This document shows positions 1 through 11,530 of a stretch of 64,000 bases of DNA, one piece after another. Under the pieces are notes generated by a model. The model did not search any database. It worked only from the letters and a program-made list of their open reading frames with translations, and had not been told where the DNA came from. The translations under genes were made by a program, and so were the position numbers. How positions within the stretch are numbered: the first letter of the stretch is position 1; each line of letters starts with the position of its first letter. This DNA is from Eutypa lata (Eukaryota; Ascomycota; Sordariomycetes; Xylariales; Diatrypaceae): positions 372,001 through 436,000 of the forward strand of contig JAKULF010000018.1 in NCBI GenBank assembly GCA_022661535.1, read 5' to 3'.

Positions 1-1134
1 GGCCTAGGCGCGATCTCACACCGCGAACCCGGAAGCACGCAGTACGTGTACGACTCGTCGGCGGGCGAGGGAACGTGGGGGTACGTGATCGACAGCGGGG
101 TGCGGACGACGCATGAGCAGTTCGAGGGGCGCGCCGTCGCGGCTTACAACGCGCTCGAGGGCACCGAGGACGACGACAACATGGGCCACGGCACGCACGT
201 GTCAGCGACCGTCGCGGGCGCTACCGTGGGCGTGGCGAGGAAGGCGAGCATCGTCGGCATCAAGGTTTTCGACAACAACGTCGCCACGACTACCCAGGAT
301 GTCTTGGATGCGTTCAGTTGGGCCGTCGATGATATCGTGAGCAAAGGGAGGCAGGATAAGGCGGTCATTAATATGTCTCTTGGTAAGTTGCTCGTTAAAC
401 TACCTGGGTACCCCATGATAAACAATTTCCACCACGGCGATGAACAGGGAAAAGGCAGAAGAAAAAAGAAAAAGAAGGAAGAAGTTGGATGAAAGTAACT
501 AACTGAAAACCCCAAAAATTTTAAAGGTGGCGGACGCTCCGATGCCTTCGACGACGCCGTGAACAGCGCCTTCGCAGCGGGGATCATCTCCACGGTAGCG
601 GCGGGCAACTCCAACGAGGACGCGAGCACGTGGTCGCCGGCGTCGGCGGCGGACGCGCTGACGGTCGGCGCCGTGGCGTCGGACTGGACGCGGTGGTACG
701 CGTCGAACTTCGGGGCCGTGCTGGACATCTTCGCGCCCGGCGCCGACGTCACCTCGGCGGGCATCGCGTCCGACACCGCGCTCGTCTCCGATTCCGGCAC
801 CTCCATGGCTGCGCCCCACGTCGCGGGCGTCGCCCTGTACCTGCAGGCTCTCGAGGGCGGGAGCGCGGCCGATATCGTCAAGAGGATCTTGGATCTCGCT
901 GGTGAGGGCGTGGTGGAGGATCCGAGTGGGAGCCCGAATTTGATGGTGAGTCTACCTCTTTTATGCCCCTTAAGCCTTCCTTTCGTTTCTCTGTAAATTT
1001 AGGTTGGTCGTGTTGAAGTTATAGCTTGCCTGCTTGTTTCCTCCCGCTATTTCGAAATCTATTCTATTCGATTCGGTAGAATGCCTTACTAACTTTGAGT
1101 TTCTTAATAGCTTTATAACGGCAACGCTGCCTAA
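1..1134 (+). CDS. Secreted subtilisin-like serine protease (S8A, oryzin / proteinase K type), 5' partial
   Basis: Secreted endopeptidase of the proteinase K family; the window begins inside the gene, so signal peptide, I9 propeptide and mature N-terminus are missing. I read exons <1..382, 527..945 and 1111..1134. Introns of 144 and 165 bp have GTAAGT and GTGAGT donors, and the second has a TACTAAC branch site. Joining keeps one frame of 274 visible residues. The triad is complete: Asp in VIDSG (bases 91-93), His in GHGTHV (187-189), Ser in SGTSMAAPH (802-804). The last exon codes only LYNGNAA and a stop, the usual end of fungal alkaline proteases. Family membership is secure; the exact subgroup (oryzin, cuticle-degrading) is inference. 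It is convergent with the CoA-transferase gene. Confidence 0.93.
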
Positions 1135-1529
1135 ACGAACTGGATCATTTCGCACGACGCACTATCCTAGCAGTATCTTGGATATCTCATGACTACTAGA
1201 TAGGACGATGTATTTTGAGATGTTATAATCAAATGGGTAGCGGGATGGAAAATCTTCTGTAACTATAAGTAGGAAAGGAGGGTTGTATAAATAGACCAAG
1301 AAGCACATAACTACATCTCTCATATACTATACGGGTAAACATTGCCCTGTGATAGCCGATACCGTATATAGTAAGTTGTGTACGACGTATAATAGTTAGT
1401 AAACTAGACTTCAGTTCTGCCCCTCTTCCAATTCGCATTCCATATGCAGATTACTCCGACAGGATCAGTAGAGTCAAGGTCATGAACTTCTAGTATTAAC
1501 TACACGCTTGAATATTATACAAGACCTTG
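1135..1529. other. Convergent spacer between protease and CoA-transferase
   Basis: Short AT-rich region between two 3' ends, where both polyadenylation sites must lie. No RNA gene, repeat or supported ORF was seen. Confidence 0.6.
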
Positions 1530-3299
1530 TCAATCTTTCCTTTCCCCTGGCCATTCGGCTTTGTCGAAGCCACGCAGGCAGCTACCGCGATCATAGAATA
1601 GCTTAGTGGTCTCATATTTGATCGCGGGCCCGACAAATGTCATCTCCTCATTCGACACGCCCAGTTCAGCTTTCAGCGTCATGAAGTATTCGGGGTTAAG
1701 AAGCTCCGGCACCAACTTTGGAAGGCTTTCTCTGAGCTGCTAGCTTGTCAGCATACATCTCTTCTCTTGCCCCTGCCTTGAGCATTTCAGAACGATTGGA
1801 TGCGGGAGACTTACCACAGGCATCTGGCGATGCAGATCGTCATAATGCCTAAACTTCATATTCGGCCACCGCGTCCTCAGCGCCTCCTGCGTCTCGGGGC
1901 TCTGCGTGCCCAGCGAGATCAAGAAGCAATTCAACTGGTTGAGCGACGTGGAGACCAGATAATTGCCGCCGCTCCGCGCCCGCCGGTCCAGCGCATTCAT
2001 GATGGCGATGCAGCCCACTATGCCGGTCTGGAAGTCCGAGTTGGGAAGAAACGGCATCATGGGCTCGTCTCCCTCGAGCCCCCACATGCGCCCGAATAGC
2101 CACCCGATCCCCGTCACCGCGTCGCTAACCTGCTGCCACCCGCTCCGGTGCCGCCACGGTCCCTTCCAGCCGTGGCAGTTCTCGCGCGCGTACACGATGC
2201 CCTTTCCTCTCCGTCGCGCTACCTCGTACACCCACGCCGGCCCGAATCCCAGCCGCTCTAGCACCCCCGGCCGGTACCCGTCGAGCACCACGTCGGCGTC
2301 TTCGACGAGACGTCGCAGCGCCGCTCGTCCTTCTTCGGTCTTCAGCTCCACGTGCGCGTCCCGCTTGCCCAGGTTGCTCTCGAATAGCACGATTCCTAGG
2401 TCCGGCAGCTCCGTGTTCGACACCCGGATTACGGTTGCGCCGAGGAGCGCCGCAAGCCGCGCGATCGTCGGACCGGCGATGGCTCGCGTGATGTCCACGA
2501 GCTTGATGCCCTCGAGGGGTCGGAATGTGTTGTTGTTCTGCGTCACCTCGGGCCAAGGCACCGGCGGGAGCTGCGCGTCGCCGACCAAAGACTCCTCGAT
2601 CAGGTACAAGCCATCATCGGCGAAAGCCCTCCCCTGTTCACTATTCCCGAACTCCTCAGGCGAGAGGCAGATGCCACCCGCCTGGCGCCAATGTTCATTA
2701 GCCTCGACATCGAGCCAATCCGCATCGAACTGCTGCACCCTCTCGGAGATGCGATGAATGACTTCCATCTCATCCGTAAGCTCCTCATGCGTCGGCAGCC
2801 CGAGCATTCGAAAGCTCTTCGAGGAATCGAGTCCGCCATGGAGATGGAACCAACGGCCGTCACGGGTCGGGTAGACAGTGGTGCAGAGGCGACGCCACGG
2901 CGTGAACTGCTGGCGGGTATCGTAGGCCGAGTAGCGGGCCGCGACGGCCGGGTCGGATGTTGGGCGTCCGCCCACGCGCAGGAACAGGAACGAAAATAAG
3001 AACATAGTGGCTACGTCGCTGTTCACGACGGCTTTTTGGTTCTGAGTGGTACTAGTAGTAGGACCGTAACGCTGCGTCGCGATGGCACTCCCGAACGCCG
3101 CCAGTAGTGCCCATAACGCCGTGCTTGACTCGGTGCATTTCACGGGCGTGGGCAGGAAGGGCGTCTGCACGGCACGCTCGTCGAAGTTTATGCGCGAGGC
3201 GGCCTCTTTGACGTCGTCTGGGATGCCGAGGCGCGAGTCCTTTAGCAGTACCTCGTGAAGGATGCGCGAGGCTTCCTTCTGGATCGTGTAATCTCCCAT
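1530..3299 (-). CDS. Family III CoA-transferase (CaiB/BaiF, alpha-methylacyl-CoA racemase-like)
   Basis: Predicted acyl-CoA:carboxylate CoA-transferase or CoA-ester racemase. Exons on the minus strand are 3299..1815 and 1736..1530. The 78-bp intron (1737..1814) has a GTAAGT donor and CAG acceptor in phase 0, giving 563 residues. The central block beginning LVDITRAIAGPTIARLAALL, followed by GATVIRV, LDGYRPGVLERLGFG and QQVSDAVTGIGWL, is diagnostic of CoA_transf_3. The Asp in VSDAVTG lies where the family's catalytic Asp is expected. The ORF is open 51 codons further upstream, but the Met before GDYTIQKEAS is preferred because homologues start with a similar Tyr-rich helix. Substrate is unknown. 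It lies downstream of and on the same strand as a bZIP gene, with separate promoters likely (500 bp apart). Third positions are GC-rich between about 1850 and 2500. Confidence 0.88.
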
Positions 3300-3799
3300 C
3301 TCTGCTGCTGATAAACAAACGAGTGTCAACCAAAGAAAACCTATAAGATTAACTCGACATTTCGCAAATATCATGAACGACGGTAGTCTCGTCTTTACGA
3401 ATAAGTCGAAGTAAGTAAGCTTGTCGTCCATTGGGGAATCCCTCCTCCACATCCAGCCAATGAGCTGGCGTCTACTCTATAGGCTATCGGTGCATTGTGA
3501 GAACTGCGGGGGAAGTACCTCCGGGAGAATAACAATGCTTATACGTCTTAATGAGAACCGGCAGTTCTCGGGTGTTATCACACACAAAGGAAAGTTCTGA
3601 CGCACGCTATTTTAAGAAGTGGTGTTTTTTTCTTTCTTCAGAAGACTTAACTGAACACTTCAGTTACAAACCCAAAACTCCACGCATCAAATAGACAGTC
3701 GCTGCTGATGCCACCGCTTGCTCACTTCCAGAGAAAATATGTGATGCATTCATGCTTAAGTAGCATCACAGAATATATACATTCATACGCATTTGGGGC
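3300..3799. promoter_or_regulatory. Upstream region of the CoA-transferase gene
   Basis: About 500 bp between the CoA-transferase start and the bZIP stop, on the same strand. It should hold the CoA-transferase promoter and the bZIP 3' UTR. No recognisable operator or RNA gene was seen. Confidence 0.45.
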
Positions 3800-5190
3800 T
3801 TAATAGGACTTGACGGTAGAAGAAAGAATAACTCTCTCTAGGTATTCAGTGGGATAACCCGGCCCATCCGATGTACAGATCGAGACGTAGGCGATGTTCT
3901 GGATGAGACGGGACTGGGATATTCGCAGAATTCGTGGCACTTGGCGTCTCATTGAAGGACTTATTACGGCCTGTCCTGTCCTGCCGCGTTCCGTTGGGAA
4001 GAAGACATCAAAATCCATAATGTCTTCAGGGTGAGGGTTTTGAGATTCCTGTCGTGAATCGAGATTCTTATCGGCCCCTATCGCCAGCTCCAATATGTCT
4101 TCAGTGACGTAGCCGGTGCTGCGAGACATAATATACTTCTCCACCTCGACTGCGTTCATCAATAACTCATCCCTCCTGTGTGGAGCTGCATCTGGGTCAA
4201 TGGGATGTTCGCCCTTTTGACCGAGAAGACTTCTAAGGATATTCTTCGATACTTCACCATGGAAGTTGTGACTGGCCAGAATCGGCATGAACCTACGGGG
4301 ATTGGTGTTAGTATTGATCTATACCTTCGCATACGAGCGCTTTGGCAACACTGTAACATTTCAGAGTTGAGTTTAGAGAGTTAAGTGTAAGTGAATATTT
4401 CAGGAGATACGCGGCCTCATAGCGCAACGCCAGAGAAAGGGATTTGTTTCGAGGGATGCTCATACCAATTTCCAGGACCAAGCGCCCATTGCATATTTGT
4501 AAGTGTCTCCTGGCGTGTCCCGCGCTTCAAAGTGAACTGGAAAAGTCGTTGGACGGTTTCATTGGACGTCTCAAGCGCACTCGATAGAACCATGTATCCA
4601 TATCGAAGTGACTCTTGGATAATCCTATTGCTTAGCGAACCGCTGATAATATTGGGCTGGTGATACCCAGGCGTGATGTTGAACATTCTCGACCCTAGCA
4701 TACCGAGGTCGTCGTTTGCTCGAGGATCATAGACTTGGACCTCTAACGGTGGGGTATTCACAGCCGAGGGAACCTCGACGGGTTCAACTGGCACGGGATC
4801 CTCTGACGAGGTCTGACACGGGTCTGAATCCGACTCATGTTCGACGCTGTCGTTCCCCAGCCGCACAACCCGCTTCATCGAGTTCCGAAGGGTCTGCATG
4901 AGCTGGGCGTCGGCTTGCGCATGCTCGGACCGCGTGATAGCGTCGGCCAGGTCAAAAAACACCGATCCCATCTCCTCGATCTCACTCTCGAGTTTCTGGA
5001 TATGCTGGTCCTTCTCTCGCTGTTCGGCCTGCTTCCGAATCCGGAATACGTGTTGGGCCTGCCGATTGCGCTCCCGGCGGACCTTAGCCGTGTTTGTGGT
5101 TGTGGTGTGGGCCTCATCATCCTTGTCGTCGTTGTTGTTCTGTGGTCTACGATTGCGGGTTTTCGTGACAGATTTTGACACCATTTTCAT
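3800..5190 (-). CDS. bZIP transcription factor with C-terminal DUF3425-type domain
   Basis: Nuclear DNA-binding regulator. Exons 5190..4466 and 4292..3800 are joined by a 173-bp intron with a GTATGA donor, TACTAAC branch site and GTAG acceptor. The phase-2 junction restores a Trp codon and one frame of 405 residues. Residues about 36-62 form a basic region with Asn42 and Arg50 in the N-x7-R spacing; a heptad-like helix follows to about 95. After an acidic, Pro-rich linker, residues about 190-240 contain FQFTLKRGTRQE and WALGPGN, typical of DUF3425 bZIP proteins. If the intron is retained, translation stops 16 codons later, giving a form of about 257 residues without the C-terminal half. Targets are unknown; the neighbouring CoA-transferase is a candidate only by position. 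Confidence 0.87.
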
Positions 5191-6908
5191 TTCTCTCGGA
5201 AAGTTTACTATCTAACTAATCAAGTACTCTCATGAAAATTGAACCACTTGGGAAGAAGGCTTGGAAATTTAGTTGGTGGTATGCTAGTTATCGAGGACGG
5301 AAGATGGAGGGCAATTAGTCAGATTTCTGCGGCGTAATCCCATGCCAAGAAACTAGGTAGCCCCTACTTATCCACCTCGGGCTTACATAATACCGTACCT
5401 TGATGCAATCCATTGTAGGTAAGATACACGATGACTGATATCGGTCAGATTTACCAATAATTCATTGAATTCAATGAGCTTCTTAATGAAGACCTTGCGA
5501 TGGTCATATAGACATGGTATGATGTGTCAGTGCTGCTCACAATCACAACACTGTAGCTGCTGAGCTGCAGTGGAGGCCGAATTTGTTGTCCCCGAATTTA
5601 TCATGCAGTTCACATAAGATTCCCGTCACATTGTCAAGCATCATGTGGATCTTGAACGATATCAGCATTATGCTATCGGCCTTCGCATCTTTATTCCCTC
5701 GTTCATCAGAAAGTTTGGGGTATGTTGTCCGCACAAAGGGGCTGCAGTCCGTCTCTAGCCGCCATGGGACCATCTGCCCCTATCTGCATGCGTAGGTCTG
5801 CTTACTCAATACTTCAATACGTAGGGCTTGACAGCATGTGTAGGTAAATTGCTCTAGGTGCATCTTCAAGTATACCATTGTCTATCCAACATCATCGATG
5901 GTGTCCCTGGCCACAATAGCTAAACGTCTTCTGCATACCCTATCCGGAAACACGTATCTGCGGACGAACAGGTCCTACACTACATTTAGGTACATTAGCT
6001 AGGTACTTATAAATAACGGTCTCCCCTTTAATATGAGTTACCTAGCCTATGTATGTAGTATATAACTTCGAAAAAGGTGAAGTGCTTGGGCCAACCAGCT
6101 TCTTCATTGGCACCGGGCAGTAGCGATTGGCAACCAGATTAGACGGGCCACTTGAGAAGGAGCTGACCTTCATTCATACATACATACCTAGAGAGGTACA
6201 TAAGGTATCGGACGTACTTACTTAATCCCAAACTTGAATTCTTGGAAGTTGACATCGAAGTTTAGGTAATGTTAAGACCAACATGGACGCTAATGCACCT
6301 GCACTTGTTGCACTCTCCATGTGGCTTTTCTCGGATGAGGCACGTGGTTCTTGTGTTCAAGGTTATGTCTGTACACATACCCGGATTTTGACTAATGTCT
6401 AGAGTGTGTTTCTACACATACATGCACATACATCATCAATGATGCTACCGACATACACTTATGGATATATATACATGACAAAATCTATCTCATAGCTACC
6501 TAGAATTCGAGATCACGCCATATACGCACGTTCAATTGGTATGTCCTCCTCGCGTGCTCTTGCCACCTGTAACCTCAACTCATCTAGAAACATCAAGACC
6601 GTATGTGCCTTCGGTATGTAGCTTTAGGAAGGCTCGACGGGGTGCCTGCCTATATGTACCTATGATCAGAGCAATTGATACCAGTTGACACCATAGAGAC
6701 TACAGTACATACCTACCTAGGTAGGTACTAAGCACGCATCCATGTGTTACACACATACGTAGGTACGTAAATGCATACATATCCCCATTAGAAAGGGCAT
6801 CACTTGTTTCACCATCAAACTATATCCCCATTTTGGAATGATCGTGTTTTGAGTTGCTCCTGGATTTTTGGTGCTTCAACATTCTTCCTATATCTCCATA
6901 CAATTGAA
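5191..6908. promoter_or_regulatory. Divergent intergenic region, bZIP / large disordered protein
   Basis: About 1.7 kb separating two divergently transcribed genes. It is AT-rich and dense in TAGGTA/TACCTA words, including a perfect 18-bp palindrome at 6710-6727 around CCTAGG. The small ORFs on both strands near 5.5-5.8 kb overlap each other and resemble nothing known. Confidence 0.5.
6710..6727. repeat. 18-bp perfect palindrome centred on CCTAGG
   Basis: The sequence TACCTACCTAGGTAGGTA equals its own reverse complement. Related words containing CCTAGG recur in other non-coding parts of the window (for example near 46278, 47137, 47252, 48516, 54821 and 56548). Confidence 0.75.
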
Positions 6909-9900
6909 ATGACGTCCAGGCCTCGGAGTCTCTTTGAACCCTCTCCTGCTCATCCATACATTCCGCCTAGTCTTACCTCACCCAGTCTCCATTCTGCGCC
7001 GCTTCGCATTCCTGTACGCAAGGCCAAGTGTGATTCAGGCTCTGGTGTTGATCTTGATTTTGATGAAACCGAAATCCTTGAAGATAGTAGCTCCTCGATT
7101 TATTCCACACCTTCGAAATCTCATGAATCCCCAATCCCACCAGGTGATTTCCGTTGTCATACATTGAGACGTCAAGTCGCCTTTTCGAAATTGAGTGACC
7201 TCGTTTCCAAGTTTAACAGCTGTGGGACAGGGGATAGTACAGACATCGTTGATTCTCGGTCCTCGCATTCTTTGCGTAGAAAAAGGGGGGAAGGGGTCCT
7301 TCGATCCATAGACCCTCATTGTCGCAGCTACCGATTCAAAGAGTCTATATCTTCTCCATCTTTATGGCACAAGGAGAACACCATGGGAACATCATCAGAA
7401 GGTTCTCCACAGGCCCCGAAGTCAAGTTTTGCGTCAAGGCGTTCGACGCTTCCATCTAGCACCGGGACGAGATATGGGACAGGTCAAGATCTAGTTCCGG
7501 AGCACACTGGTGCCAGCTGTAGCAATGATGGATCCACCGAGTGCGAACGTCCGTCACCCTCCTTTGGAAGCGATCTATGCAATCAGAAGACAGAGACAGA
7601 TGGTCCATCTAGTGTTGTCGCCATCGCCTCTCCAATAAGCAAACGGCCTGGATAGGATCCTAGTCTCGTTTCTGATCGAAAGGGGTTATTTGAGAAAGAC
7701 AGTGAGTTTCTACATGTCTGCTCTTAGCATGACTTCTCTTATCCAGATATAATCACATCAACGTGTCTAACAGCTCCGGGTGTTGTTAGCTTCGACATCA
7801 CTCAAATCCACCTTGAATCCCTCGGCCTTCAAAATTGACAGGCCTGACGACGTCATCACTTCTAAAGATACATCTCCACGGGATTTACATGAATCCACGA
7901 CAGCTCAGCAAATTCCTACGACACCAACTAAAGGCCCCATATCAGTCCACAATGACACGTCTAATAATATTCGTGAAAAGAGGCCCGGTAATCATTGGGG
8001 GAAATTTTCGGGAGATTTTACTAGTTCCCATGAAGATCTGTTCAACACTCCAGAGAAGTATACACGACCTAGCGTTGCCGAGCTTCGCAGGTCTTTCGAG
8101 CAGAATGTCAGCCGAGGTGCCCTCTCCTTTCTGCCACAGACCCCCACGAAGACCAGCCTAAAGAGTGTGAGAATTACTCAACACTCAAACCGAGAAAGTA
8201 GAGACCTCGAACGACCATCATCTTCCTTTCGTCACTCGCAGTCTATTCCCCATAACACCCCAAATCAACCGACATGTTCTGTCTTTACAACTCCACCTAG
8301 TATCAAAGGCCTAACACACAGAAAGGGGTTAAAAGGGGAGAAGCCGGAGAAGCCGGAGCAATTCTCACCCATTCCTCCGGCACCCAAAACCCACTGGGGC
8401 AATTCAATCGTCTCTTTGTTAATAAGCGACCAATTCCGCCAAAAAGAGAATGAGGTATCAGACCCAACCACATCCCATATATCTCTTCCAGCCCTTAGCC
8501 AGGTAGAGAGCTGCATAACTAAGTTAGATGACCCTCGATCTCTTACTAAGCTCACCGAAGCACCCCATTCAAAGACTCTCCCAAAATCGAAGTCGGGTGA
8601 CTCATTTTTTGCTCGCATGAGTCAAACTCATCAAGACCCGGTAGTCAGAACGCCTGCCAAGCTGCAGAAACCAATTCCAGTGCAAGTCAATCCAATGCCA
8701 GAGTCGACACCTAAGGCTGATGTGCCACCGCGACGCATAGGAAAGGTCTCCGATCTCCGCAAGTTGTTTGATCGGCCTTTCAATAGGAGTAGTTCTCCTG
8801 GGCCCTCTAGGCCATTCAGTCAACAGGGCCATCGTGGTGCAATGGAGGATATGACACACGACGTATCTCGTTTAGATGGGCAGCCTAGGTTAATGGATTC
8901 GCATTCTTCCAAAACTTGTGTGCCATCCCTAACAACTGAGATCTCTATAAATGACTTTTTCTCTACCTTTTCAGAGCGACTTGTTGACCCACAAGCTATA
9001 ACAGCTATGCCAGCTATATCAGAACGTTTAGAGGTAACTAATGTTAGTCCCAAGAAACCAAGTGGGCTTGATAGCCCAACAAGGCCAGAGGCGTTGGTCG
9101 AGCACTCTCCAGTCAGGGGTTGCATCAGGCATTTTGAAAGCCTGGAACAAATTAACTCTGCACAAAACACGCCGACCAATAATACTAATCTACGCGTGGC
9201 ATTCCAGCGAGACCAGAACGTGACAAACAGGGGGAGAGAGCTTGGAGGCTGGCGTCCAATCCGACAACGAGGAGCCCGAATGTGGCGACGGATTTCTCAG
9301 ACATTCTCGCACTCGCTATATAACGGAGACGATAATCCTGACAATCTCCACGGCAGCGAGAATAGCAGTTTGCATGCTACCAATGCGTACACTGCCCGTA
9401 GTCCCTCTAGTATGTCGGCTGGCGGGTTTCGTGCTCGCCATTCAGGTTTCTTCGGACATCGTCTCTACCGGACATCTGACGTTCGACGTTCTTCAACAGC
9501 ATTCTCATCGCGTCCTAGCTCTCGCGCTGGTCTTGATATCGACGAGACACTCATTTCTACTTTAGATGATGATGTGTCATATCCAAGCTGTAACCGCCGC
9601 TATGATCGATCACCACCACCACTACTCACCCACCAACGAATATCCCCGAGCCTCAGCTTTCCTTCCCTAGAGCATATTTCTAGCAGTCCCGGCAATACGG
9701 CTTCTAGAGACTTCGCGATGAGCATGGGACTTGACGGAAATGTCGAAAGTCAACATCAACATGACTACGAGTCTCGAGGCGAGTCAGAAGCCGATGCATT
9801 GCATAACAATAGCAATTACCACAAGCACCCATCGGCCTTACACTACGCATCACCACGACCAGTGACACCTCAAGGCGACCCGAGTGCTCTCGCCAAAGTA

Positions 9901-10533
9901 CGCTCACAGCAGACAAGCTCGAGGGAAGCACGAAGACGGAACCGTTACGATGAGAAGAAGAGACGTCAAGAACTGAAGGCGGATGAAAAACATTTCCGAC
10001 GTGAACAACAGCAGATGGACCACGATGAGCGAGAGAATTCCGGTGGTATTAACTCCCCTTCAATCTCTCTTCCTCTCATATTCCCGTTTTCTTCTATTCA
10101 TCATCATCACAAAAACAAAAACAAGGGCAAACAGCGGGCGACTGACGCCAATCCCGAGGAACAGGTCTCTATCGGCGCCGAAGATGAGCGCACCGACACA
10201 TCTACCAGCAGAACCACCGCTGAGGCATTGGGCGCTTCTAAACATTCTAAGGACGACAAAAAGGGAAAGAAAAATAGTAGCGACAAAGAAAAGAAGAAAC
10301 AGAGAAAGAGGGATCGTAGCTGGGGCAAAAAGACGGAGTCCGGATTCGTGATACGCCACGCTGAAGTCGAGAAGATCCGGCAGCCGAAACCGAGTAGACC
10401 GGGACAGGTTAAGAAGCTTGTTAATTTCTATAGAGATAGGACGAGTAGCAGTGGTATGCTGATTAAGCTAGGGGGGAAGGGTGGTGCCGCTGGTGCTAAT
10501 AGTGGTGAGGGTAGTGCTAAGGGCACTGGGTAA
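6909..10533 (+). CDS. Very large Ser/Pro-rich disordered protein, interrupted by an in-frame TAG
   Basis: No known function. Exon 1 is 6909..7701 and exon 2 is 7790..10533. The 88-bp intron has a GTGAGT donor and TTAG acceptor, and its phase-1 junction keeps the frame. This gives about 1177 residues plus one internal TAG at 7653-7655. The 15 sense codons between that TAG and the donor lie in the same frame, so the stop looks like a nonsense change inside one gene. The protein is almost entirely low complexity: Ser, Pro and Thr repeats, short conserved-looking patches (RPSVAELRRSFEQ, RRIGKVSDLRKLFD), and a long Arg/Lys/Glu helical stretch followed by a Lys-rich tail (last ~250 residues). It could be a scaffold or cytoskeletal regulator, but that is a guess. 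Alternatives are two separate genes or a sequencing error. Confidence 0.6.
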
Positions 10534-11160
10534 GGTACATGTCAAAGTTTACTTTTGCTCTAGTCGTTCACGACCTGGGAGGGAATGGAAGGGCGACTTG
10601 GCTGTTTAATTGTTGAGATTAGGTCGGCGTGGGATGGCGTGCTGCTATTGCTGTTGATAGAGGTGAGAGATAAGGGGAAAGAAAATGAGAAGGTTGAGTG
10701 ACGACGCCTTTCGGTATTGGCAGACAAGGAATGGGATGGATGGATGGATGGAGATGCAGTCATAGTACTACTCTTGAGCTGTATGAGTAAGATAGAGGAT
10801 ATTCTTTTTTCCTTTTTCATCGCACCTATATCATGAGCACTAGGTTAGTTAATTCGGATTGGAGGAAGAAGACGAAAAGGGGTATTATCGTACGCCTACA
10901 TGCTTTATTCAGCCTTAGGTAGTTACTAGGTGCTTAGGTAGTTAGCTATTTACTTACCTGTCTAAAATTCTTTAGCTACTTTAGTTATAGGAGTTAGTTT
11001 ATTCACATTAGGTCCGAATAGAATATTGTGTGTGTTATCAATGGGAGTATTTTATTAATGTGCTATCTCATTTAAATGTCCGACCAGCCAGCCAGTCCGT
11101 CAGCACGATTCTCTCTCGTTTTACTTATGTGCGTTCCATGATTTGGTCCCACTCCTTTGG

Positions 11161-11186
11161 TCGTTCGTTCGTTCGTTCGTTCGTTC
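11161..11186. repeat. (TCGT)6 microsatellite
   Basis: Six uninterrupted copies of TCGT plus two bases, in the spacer between convergent genes. Confidence 0.9.
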
Positions 11187-11214
11187 TCATTGATCTCGTT
11201 CCTATGCTGAATAG

Positions 11215-11241
11215 GAGATAGGTAGGTAGGTAGGTAGGTAG
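11215..11241. repeat. (TAGG)n microsatellite
   Basis: About six tandem TAGG/GTAG units, directly after the TCGT run and an ATAG stretch. Confidence 0.85.
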
Positions 11242-11530
11242 CTACTGTAGACAGGAGAGACAGGTAGACATGTAGAGACAGGCTGGCTGGTTGATTGATA
11301 ACATCCACATGCGCAACATATGCCATAGGCAGGTAGGTAGCATGTTCATTTACATAGCACTCTCCTATTCCCTTCCTTTTCTCTCCATCTGTTTGTGCGC
11401 ATGCCCTAGCTTCCCGTGTGCTTACTTGCTTTCCATCTCATTTCATTGACTCTCAATTCCCTTACGACTCAACCCCGGCCCCCTCCAACATAACATGGTA
11501 TCACAACCCCCTAGCCACCACTCCCTACCA

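Larger units (their letters stand above)
10534..11530. other. Convergent spacer with tetranucleotide microsatellites
   Basis: About 1 kb between two 3' ends. It holds a GATG run near 10733-10751, a TCGT run at 11161-11186 and a TAGG run at about 11215-11241. No supported gene was seen. Confidence 0.6.

Noticed and set aside
5543..5795. Overlapping ORFs of 76 and 70 codons on opposite strands
   Set aside because: No motif, no splice partner and no codon-use signal.
7615..7655. A 41-nt intron that would remove the TAG at 7653
   Set aside because: The donor is GTTGTC, there is no branch site, and it is shorter than the other introns in this window (64-243 bp).
10733..11241. Possible CRISPR-like or telomeric repeat because of TCGT, TAGG and GATG runs
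   Set aside because: These are simple tetranucleotide microsatellites without spacers, and none matches TTAGGG.
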